Below are positions 57,961-64,000 of a stretch of DNA of 64,000 nucleotides, one piece after another. Position numbers and translations under genes: made by a program. Below the pieces are notes generated by a model. The model worked only from the letters and a program-made list of their open reading frames with translations, did not search any database and was not told the origin of the DNA. The DNA is from Candidatus Proelusimicrobium tauri (GTDB lineage: Bacteria > Elusimicrobiota > Elusimicrobia > Elusimicrobiales > Elusimicrobiaceae): contig DBYY01000009.1 in assembly GCA_002311025.1 (NCBI GenBank), positions 186,001 through 250,000 on the forward strand, given 5' to 3'. The first letter of the stretch is position 1, and each line of letters opens with the position of its first letter.

Positions 57961-60450
57961 ATGTTAAGATTCAGCCCAGGCGCACAAAAAGCAGTTTTAA
58001 TTGCACAACAAGAAGCAAAAAAATTAAATCACGATTATGTGGGAACAGAGCATATTTTGCTAGGTCTTGCCAAAGCAGAAGGCGAAATTTCCTATGCTAT
58101 CTTATATAATCTCGGTCTTGAAGCACCGAAGATTATAAATGCTATTGAACAACTTGTCGGAAGAGGTGATAATGTTTCCATCCCAAGTGAAATACCTTTT
58201 ACCGCAAGAGCAAAAAGAGTGCTTGAACGCTCTTTTGAAGAAGCCCAAATTTTAAACAGCGTATTTATAAATACGGAACATTTGCTGCTCGGTTTAGCGG
58301 GAGAGCAAGAAGGTGTGGGCGCAAAAATCTTACAAAATTTTAATATCACCGAAGACCTTATCCGCGCTTTAGTTTTAAAAACGATTTCCGAACAGGAAAG
58401 AGAATTTAAGGAAGAAAAAGAAAAACAAAATAAAACTTTATCCACACTAGAAAAAAAGCAGGAAACTTCCCCAACACCGACGCTTGATGAACACTCCCGA
58501 GATTTAACTCAACTTGCGCGTGAAGGTAAACTGGACCCCGTTATCGGCAGAGAAGAAGAAATTGAACGTTTAACCCAAATACTTGCAAGAAGAACAAAAA
58601 ATAATCCGATTTTAATAGGTGACCCCGGTGTAGGTAAAACCGCTATCGTTGAAGGCCTTGCCCAGCGTATGGCAAGCGGCGAAATTGCCGAAGTTTTACA
58701 TAACAAACGCCTTGTCACTATTGATCTTGGTTCACTCGTTGCCGGCACAAAATACCGCGGCGAATTTGAACAACGCCTTAAAAACATTATCAGCGAAGTT
58801 GAAGAAGCCAAAAATGTTATTTTGTTTATTGACGAATTTCATACTATCGTCGGCGCAGGTGCGGCGGAAGGTTCTATGGACGCCTCAAATATGTTAAAAC
58901 CCGCTTTAGCAAGAGGTTCTTTTCAATGTATCGGCGCTACCACTTTTGACGAGTATAGAAAATATGTGGAAGCAGACCCCGCTTTAGAAAGAAGATTTCA
59001 ACCTATCACAACAGAACCTGCTTCTTTAAATGAAACTTTGGAAATTTTAAAAGGTTTAAAAACCAAATATGAGCAACATCACGAAGTTGTCTTTACCGAC
59101 GAAGCCATTAAAGCAGCGGCAAATATCGCAGACAGATATATCACCGAACGCGCTTTGCCCGATAAAGCAATTGACCTTCTTGATGAAGCCGGCTCAAGAG
59201 TGCGCCTTAAAAACTCCACATTACCGCCGACTTTAAGAGAAAAGCAAAGAACTCTTGCTTCTTTACTTGAAGAAAAAGAAGAAGCCCTTAACAAACAAAA
59301 ATACGAACAAGCCGAAAAAATAAAACAAAAAGCGGAAAAACTTTCCGCAGAAATTGAAAAGGCAAAAGAAACTTTCTTTAAAAATAAAAAGAAAAAACAT
59401 CCCGAAGTTTCCGCCGAAGATATTGCTATTGTTGCTTCTAAATGGACGGGTATTCCCGTTACGCGTTTAACGCAAAGCCAAACCGATAAAATCTTAAAAA
59501 TGGAAGCCTTTTTACACGAAAGAATTATCGGACAGGAAGAAGGTGTTCACGCAATTTCCCAAGCAATTAAAAGAAGCAGAACCGGTTTATCTAACCCTAA
59601 CAGACCTCTTGGCGGTTTTCTTTTCTTAGGGCCGACAGGTGTGGGTAAAACAGAACTTGCAAAAACTCTTGCTTCTTTCTTATTTGGCGATGAAGAAGCC
59701 ATGATAAGAATTGATATGTCAGAGTATATGGAAAAATTTGCCGTTTCCCGTTTAATCGGTGCGCCCCCGGGATATGTAGGCTATGAAGAAGGCGGCCAAC
59801 TGACCGAGGCCGTAAGACGTCGTCCTTACAGCGTGGTTGTCTTAGACGAATTTGAAAAAGCACACCCCGATATTTATAATATCCTTTTACAGGTGCTTGA
59901 CGAAGGCAGTTTGACCGATAATTTAGGCCATAAGGTTAACTTTAAAAATACTATAATTATTATGACCTCAAATGTCGGCGCGCGCGAAATTGTTAATAAA
60001 GGCAATCGACTTGGCTTTACCGCGCAAAACACTTTAGAACAGCAATACTCCGATATGAAAGGTGATGTGCTTGAACAAGTCAAAAAGACCTTTAACCCTG
60101 AGTTTATAAACAGAATTGACGAAATTATTGTCTTCCACCAATTAACCGAAGATAATATGCACAAAATTCTTGCTATAAACTTAAAAGATATTGAAACAAA
60201 ACTTGCCGCTCATAATTTGAAAATTAAATTTACGGCAAATGTAAAAGATTTTTTAGTCAAAGCCGGCTTTGACCCAAAATACGGGGCAAGACCTCTCTTG
60301 CGCACAATCAGACGCGAACTCGAGGACCCTCTTGCCGAGTTTATTTTGGAAAATAAATTAAGCGATAAGAGCGAAGTTATTGCCGATTTTGATAAAGAAA
60401 AAGATAAAATAGTTTTTAGTATTTCAAAACCCAAAAGTGCTAAAAAATAG
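57961..60450 (+). CDS. clpC: ATP-dependent protease ATPase ClpC
   Basis: 829 residues. Two Clp_N repeats (about 1-140), AAA1 with GDPGVGKTA, a UVR-like middle coiled coil (LLEEKEEALNKQKYEQAEKIKQKAEKLSAEIEKAK), and AAA2 with LGPTGVGKTELA. The coiled middle and size fit ClpC rather than ClpA or ClpB. It unfolds proteins for ClpP. AAAGGA precedes the ATG. recA follows 12 bases later. Confidence 0.94.
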   Translation: MLRFSPGAQKAVLIAQQEAKKLNHDYVGTEHILLGLAKAEGEISYAILYNLGLEAPKIINAIEQLVGRGDNVSIPSEIPFTARAKRVLERSFEEAQILNSVFINTEHLLLGLAGEQEGVGAKILQNFNITEDLIRALVLKTISEQEREFKEEKEKQNKTLSTLEKKQETSPTPTLDEHSRDLTQLAREGKLDPVIGREEEIERLTQILARRTKNNPILIGDPGVGKTAIVEGLAQRMASGEIAEVLHNKRLVTIDLGSLVAGTKYRGEFEQRLKNIISEVEEAKNVILFIDEFHTIVGAGAAEGSMDASNMLKPALARGSFQCIGATTFDEYRKYVEADPALERRFQPITTEPASLNETLEILKGLKTKYEQHHEVVFTDEAIKAAANIADRYITERALPDKAIDLLDEAGSRVRLKNSTLPPTLREKQRTLASLLEEKEEALNKQKYEQAEKIKQKAEKLSAEIEKAKETFFKNKKKKHPEVSAEDIAIVASKWTGIPVTRLTQSQTDKILKMEAFLHERIIGQEEGVHAISQAIKRSRTGLSNPNRPLGGFLFLGPTGVGKTELAKTLASFLFGDEEAMIRIDMSEYMEKFAVSRLIGAPPGYVGYEEGGQLTEAVRRRPYSVVVLDEFEKAHPDIYNILLQVLDEGSLTDNLGHKVNFKNTIIIMTSNVGAREIVNKGNRLGFTAQNTLEQQYSDMKGDVLEQVKKTFNPEFINRIDEIIVFHQLTEDNMHKILAINLKDIETKLAAHNLKIKFTANVKDFLVKAGFDPKYGARPLLRTIRRELEDPLAEFILENKLSDKSEVIADFDKEKDKIVFSISKPKSAKK

Positions 60451-60462
60451 GAGGAAACAAAA

Positions 60463-61506
60463 ATGGCAGAAACAAATTTAGATAAGAAAAAAGCCCTTGA
60501 ACTTGCTATCGGGCAAATTGAAAAATCTTTCGGAAAAGGTGCAATTTGCCGTCTTGGCCAAGCGGCAACACAAAAAATTGAGTGCATACCGACAGGTGCA
60601 CTTTCTCTTGATTTAGCACTTGGTATCGGCGGTATTCCGCGTGGCAGAGTTATTGAAATTTACGGCCCTGAAGCAGGCGGTAAAACAACTTTAAGTTTGC
60701 ATATCGCAGCGCAAGCACAAAAAGCAGGCGGCACGGTTGCTTTTATTGACGCAGAACACGCTTTAGACCCTTCTTACGCAAAATTAATAGGTGTAAATAT
60801 TGATGAATTATTTATTTCCCAACCCGATAGCGGCGAACAGGCACTAGAAATTGCAGAAAAATTAGTTCGCTCCGGTGCTACTGATTTAATTGTTATTGAC
60901 TCTGTTGCGGCACTCGTTCCCCAAGCGGAAATTGAAGGCGAAATGGGCGATTCCCATGTGGGTTTGCAAGCACGTTTGATGAGCCAAGCCTTAAGAAAAT
61001 TAACCAGTCTTCTTGCTAAAACAAAAACAAGTATTATTTTTATTAACCAACTTCGCCAAAAAATCGGCGTTATGTTTGGCAACCCGGAAACAACACCGGG
61101 CGGTCTTGCTTTAAAATTTTATTCTTCCGTTCGTTTGGAAGTTAGAAAAATTGAAAACCTTAAAAACGGCGAACATGTTATCGGCACAAGAGTAAGAGTT
61201 AAAGTTGTTAAGAACAAAGTTGCACCCCCTTACAGACAAGCCGAATTTACTATGCTTCACGGTGAAGGTATTTCAAAAGAAGCCTGCTTGCTTTCTATGG
61301 GTGCTGATAATAATGTTATTGAAAAAAGCGGCAGTTGGTATATTTATAACGGCGAAAAACTCGGTCAAGGTGCCGAAAATGCCCGCCAATATCTAAAAGA
61401 TAATCCGGAAGTTGCCGAGCAAATTGAGAATCAATTAAAAGAAATGTTCCTCAATACAGGCACACTACCGACAAAGACAGATAAAAAAGCCAAAAAGGCG
61501 GCCTAA
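60463..61506 (+). CDS. recA: Recombinase RecA
   Basis: 347 residues. Walker A GPEAGGKT (68-75), INQLRQKIGVMFGNPETTPGG and the Lys-rich C-terminus identify RecA. It would promote homologous repair and stimulate self-cleavage of the prophage repressor at 1112-1744. GGAGGAAAC precedes the ATG, 12 bases after clpC, so the two may be cotranscribed. Confidence 0.97.
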   Translation: MAETNLDKKKALELAIGQIEKSFGKGAICRLGQAATQKIECIPTGALSLDLALGIGGIPRGRVIEIYGPEAGGKTTLSLHIAAQAQKAGGTVAFIDAEHALDPSYAKLIGVNIDELFISQPDSGEQALEIAEKLVRSGATDLIVIDSVAALVPQAEIEGEMGDSHVGLQARLMSQALRKLTSLLAKTKTSIIFINQLRQKIGVMFGNPETTPGGLALKFYSSVRLEVRKIENLKNGEHVIGTRVRVKVVKNKVAPPYRQAEFTMLHGEGISKEACLLSMGADNNVIEKSGSWYIYNGEKLGQGAENARQYLKDNPEVAEQIENQLKEMFLNTGTLPTKTDKKAKKAA

Positions 61507-61522
61507 AATTATACTTTAACTT

Positions 61523-61567
61523 ATAGGGCTTACGGCGGCACAATAAAACGCCTTAAGCCCTATTTTT
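61523..61567 (+). terminator. Terminator after recA
   Basis: ATAGGGCTTACGGCG (61523-61537) pairs with CGCCTTAAGCCCTAT (61549-61563) with one mismatch, followed by TTTTTAT. Confidence 0.85.
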
Positions 61568-61582
61568 ATAAAAAAAGAAAAA

Positions 61583-62461
61583 ATGGAAATTGAAGATTTT
61601 TTAAATCACCTTTCTTTTGAAAGGCAACTTTCCCAAAATACTATTCTTGCCTACGGCAGGGATATTAAGCAATTTTTTGCTTACTGCGCGGAAAATCAAA
61701 CAGAACCGCTGCAGGCAACACCCGAGTTTTTGGATAATTATATTTATCATTTAAAAGCGGAAATCACTCTTGCGCCCGCAAGCACACAAAGAAAACTTGA
61801 AGCCCTAAAATCTTATTATAAATTTTTAATGGTAGAAGGTATTATAAAAAAAGACCCTTCGCGCTTTTTACTTTCGGCAAGAACTATCCGCCATTTACCA
61901 AAACAATTAACAAAAGAACAAATGGCTAGACTTTTAAGTTTCCCCGCAAAAACTTTCAGCGAGCATAGAACCCTTGCCATTTTGCATTTACTTTACGCAA
62001 GCGGCATAAGAGTAAGCGAACTTATAAACTTGCGTATAGAAAATGTTAACCTTGAAGAAAGGTGGCTACTTGCCTTTGGTAAAGGCAGAAAGCAAAGATT
62101 TGTTCCTATTAATAAGGAAGCATGCACCGTGCTGAAAAACTATCTTGAGTTAAGGCGCTTTCACTTTGCTAAAAAAAATACGGGTGATGAGTTTTTCTTG
62201 AACCGCGACGGCAAAAAAATGAGCCGCGTTTGCGTGTGGAAAGACCTTGCCGCACTTGGGCGTTTAAGCGGTATTTCAACAAAATTACACCCTCACCTTT
62301 TGCGCCACACTTTTGCTACACATCTTTTAAGTGGCGGTGCAGATTTACGCTCTTTACAGGAAATGTTAGGCCATGAAAGCCTAAATACCACTCAAATTTA
62401 TACTCATGTAGATACCTCTGATCTGAAGAGAAAGCATAAACTAGCACACCCTCGTTCCTAA
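61583..62461 (+). CDS. xer: Tyrosine recombinase XerC/XerD
   Basis: 292 residues. N-terminal SAM-like domain (FLNHLSFERQLSQNTILAYGRDIKQF), then catalytic Arg in ASGIRVSELINL, Lys in GKGRKQRFVPI, HLLRHTFATHLL, LGHESLNTTQIYTH with Tyr. Length and the HPRS end fit host Xer recombinases that resolve chromosome dimers. XerC and XerD cannot be told apart here. No strong ribosome site. Confidence 0.9.
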   Translation: MEIEDFLNHLSFERQLSQNTILAYGRDIKQFFAYCAENQTEPLQATPEFLDNYIYHLKAEITLAPASTQRKLEALKSYYKFLMVEGIIKKDPSRFLLSARTIRHLPKQLTKEQMARLLSFPAKTFSEHRTLAILHLLYASGIRVSELINLRIENVNLEERWLLAFGKGRKQRFVPINKEACTVLKNYLELRRFHFAKKNTGDEFFLNRDGKKMSRVCVWKDLAALGRLSGISTKLHPHLLRHTFATHLLSGGADLRSLQEMLGHESLNTTQIYTHVDTSDLKRKHKLAHPRS

Positions 62462-62568
62462 ATGTGCTTTAACAAAAAAACTTTTTAAAAGCAATAGTCT
62501 TTAAAACTTTTTCTTCCCCCCTAACTTTTTAACTGGTAAAATATAAGTATAGAAGTAATGGAGGAAAA

Positions 62569-63807
62569 ATGAAAAAACTAACAAAAATCGCAACTTTAGT
62601 GTTATCCGTTTGCTTTGCCGGACAGATTGCTTTTGCCGCAGGATTCGGTTTATATGAATTCAGCGCAAGAGGCAATGCTATGGGCGGTGCCGTTTTAGCA
62701 GGCGATGCAGAACCTGCATCTTTGGCACTTAACCCTGCCTTAATTACCCAATTACCCGGCAAACAAGTCCAATTATCAGCAACTTTGGTAACAGCGAAAA
62801 TTAAAGATGTAGAATATGGCGCAGCCAAAACCGATACGGATAGAGAATGGTGGCCTTTGCCCGCTTTATATTATACCCAGCAAATCGGGGAAAAATGGTG
62901 GCTTGGCTTAGGTGCTTTTACCCGTTTTGGTTTAAGTAATACCTATTCTGATAAAGATTGGATGGGAGCCAAGACTTTATATCATGTCGGCGTCGTAACT
63001 TACACTGTTCAACCCACAGTTGCTTATCAAGCAACAGATAGACTTTCCGTTTCAGCAGGTCTTGAAGTTCAATACTTAAACTTTACCGAAAAAGTTCGTA
63101 TTCATGGAACTCCTACCGCTTATTCTGATTTGAATTTAGATGGCGATAGTGTTGCTTTTTCCGGCATACTTGCTTTCTTCTATAATGCAAATGAAAAAGT
63201 TAACTTTGGCGGTAGTTTCCGCATGAGAAATGACCATAGCGTAAAAGGTCCTAATGATTATGGCACAAATATGCTCGGTTTCAATGATACTGGTGATTTC
63301 TGGGGAGATATTACCTTCCCGGCACAACTTGCTTTAGGTGCTTCTTATAAACCAACCGATAAATGGCTCTTTGAATTTAACTGGACAAATGTTTTCTGGA
63401 GTTGCTTTAGATCTATTGATATTTATTTCGACCATAGACCAGGCGATGGTGCACATGGTCTTATGGGTGATACAAAAAGCAATATGAAGGAATATCAAGA
63501 TTCTTACAGAATCGGCCTTGGTGCAGAATATACTTTAAGTGAAAGAACCAAACTCCGCGGTAGTTTCATCTTTGATAAATCTCCTATAAACGATAGATTT
63601 ATGGATGTTATGCTCCCCGCTGATGATAGATATATCGTCGGTCTTGGTGCAGGTTTTGATTTAGGCAAAAATGTTATTTTGGACTTAAGTTATAATGCCT
63701 TATTTGTTCAAAATTTAACAGGAACGGCTTATGACCAAGAAACAAAAGTTCACTACAAAAGTTCCATCAGCCACTTAATGGGTATTTCAGTAAGATATAC
63801 TTTCTAG
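62569..63807 (+). CDS. OmpP1/FadL-family outer-membrane transporter
   Basis: 412 residues. Signal peptide (VLSVCFAGQIAFA), then GFGLYEFSARGNAMGGAVLAGDAEPASLALNPALIT, the FadL-type N-terminal plug start, and many beta strands ending in ISHLMGISVRYTF with terminal Phe. Members move hydrophobic compounds such as fatty acids. GGAGG precedes the ATG. A terminator follows. Confidence 0.87.
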   Translation: MKKLTKIATLVLSVCFAGQIAFAAGFGLYEFSARGNAMGGAVLAGDAEPASLALNPALITQLPGKQVQLSATLVTAKIKDVEYGAAKTDTDREWWPLPALYYTQQIGEKWWLGLGAFTRFGLSNTYSDKDWMGAKTLYHVGVVTYTVQPTVAYQATDRLSVSAGLEVQYLNFTEKVRIHGTPTAYSDLNLDGDSVAFSGILAFFYNANEKVNFGGSFRMRNDHSVKGPNDYGTNMLGFNDTGDFWGDITFPAQLALGASYKPTDKWLFEFNWTNVFWSCFRSIDIYFDHRPGDGAHGLMGDTKSNMKEYQDSYRIGLGAEYTLSERTKLRGSFIFDKSPINDRFMDVMLPADDRYIVGLGAGFDLGKNVILDLSYNALFVQNLTGTAYDQETKVHYKSSISHLMGISVRYTF

Positions 63808-63826
63808 TATAAAATCAAACAGATAT

Positions 63827-63856
63827 AACCCCGCAAATTATTTGCGGGGTTTTTTA
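63827..63856 (+). terminator. Terminator after the FadL-type gene
   Basis: AACCCCGCAAA (63827-63837) pairs with TTTGCGGGGTT (63841-63851), followed by TTTTT. A strong intrinsic terminator. Confidence 0.9.
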
Positions 63857-63900
63857 TTTTCCCTCTTGTAAATAAAAACATTTTATAATAATATATATTT

Positions 63901-64000
63901 ATGAGAAATCTTCGTTTACATTTTTTATTTTTTTTACTCTTTATTTCTTTGCCGGCTTTTGCCCAGCAAAAAGCAATTATAATTGAGGGCCCTTACGGCT
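63901..64000 (+). CDS. Partial secreted protein (right edge)
   Basis: 33 residues are visible. A signal peptide (LHFLFFLLFISLPAFA) is followed by QQKAIIIEGPYG. The remainder is beyond the window, so no family is assigned. TAATAT (63889-63894), spaced 17 bases from TTGTAA (63866-63871), ends six bases before the ATG, so the message may be leaderless. Confidence 0.65.
   Translation, partial: MRNLRLHFLFFLLFISLPAFAQQKAIIIEGPYG

Noticed and set aside
1..64000. CRISPR arrays, insertion sequences and rRNA genes
   Set aside because: No regularly spaced repeats, transposase motifs or rRNA sequence were seen.

Overview
The window looks like a low-GC Gram-negative chromosome carrying an almost complete siphovirus-type prophage. 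The host half encodes lipid A synthesis (lpxB), a pal-cpoB-tolB cluster, two putative outer-membrane barrel proteins, a FadL/OmpP1-type barrel, DapL-route diaminopimelate synthesis, and ClpC. Together with the AT-rich, lysine-rich coding this fits Elusimicrobiota (gut Elusimicrobium-like) best. That assignment is inference from gene content and was not tested by any search.

Positions 1-27722 are the prophage. It appears to sit at the 3' end of a tRNA-Gln(CUG) gene (27723-27793, minus strand). An integrase runs off the left edge on the minus strand, followed by a secreted cargo protein and a LexA/CI-type repressor. A rightward early promoter lies under a palindromic operator (1794-1822). It leads through a structured leader and a second, very hairpin-rich gene-free block (2422-2790) into a recombination and replication module: Bet/RecT, PD-(D/E)XK exonuclease, NinB-like, SSB-tailed protein, VRR-NUC nuclease, replication organiser with internal iterons, and a DnaC-like loader. 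After a two-domain glycosyltransferase (GT8-like plus GT29-like), a consensus promoter followed at once by an intrinsic terminator (8841-8925) marks the change to late genes: ParB-like protein, terminases, portal fused to a MuF-like domain, HK97 protease and capsid, connectors, tail tube, frameshifted tail chaperones, tape measure, tail tip, a Stealth-like sugar-phosphate transferase, a receptor-binding candidate, M15 endolysin, Cys4 microproteins and overlapping spanins.

Positions 27723-64000 are host. Left to right: an outer-membrane barrel; murI-pgeF against dapF-dapL; an SGNH lipoprotein; a short Rel enzyme, lpxB and a Gfo/Idh dehydrogenase; ndk with a murQ-anmK-nagZ peptidoglycan-recycling run; ispH-pfkA-rlmB; a phosphodiesterase and SMC; tRNA-Ala(GGC); pal-cpoB-tolB; a soluble histidine kinase with a coiled-coil protein and an AI-2E/PerM-type permease; divergent gatB and murJ; clpC-recA; xerC/D; and a FadL-type barrel. 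Cell-wall precursor synthesis, export and recycling are strongly represented.

The most notable unexplained items are: the hairpin-rich RNA candidate at 2422-2790; the promoter-terminator late switch; two prophage sugar-transfer enzymes that could change the surface of the lysogen; a family of Cys4 microproteins, one of them in frame with the Stealth-like enzyme and lacking a normal start codon; an 11-codon ORF followed directly by two hairpins; a -1 frameshift in the tail chaperones; and a repeated host pattern of -10 hexamers 6-7 bases before start codons, which suggests leaderless mRNAs.
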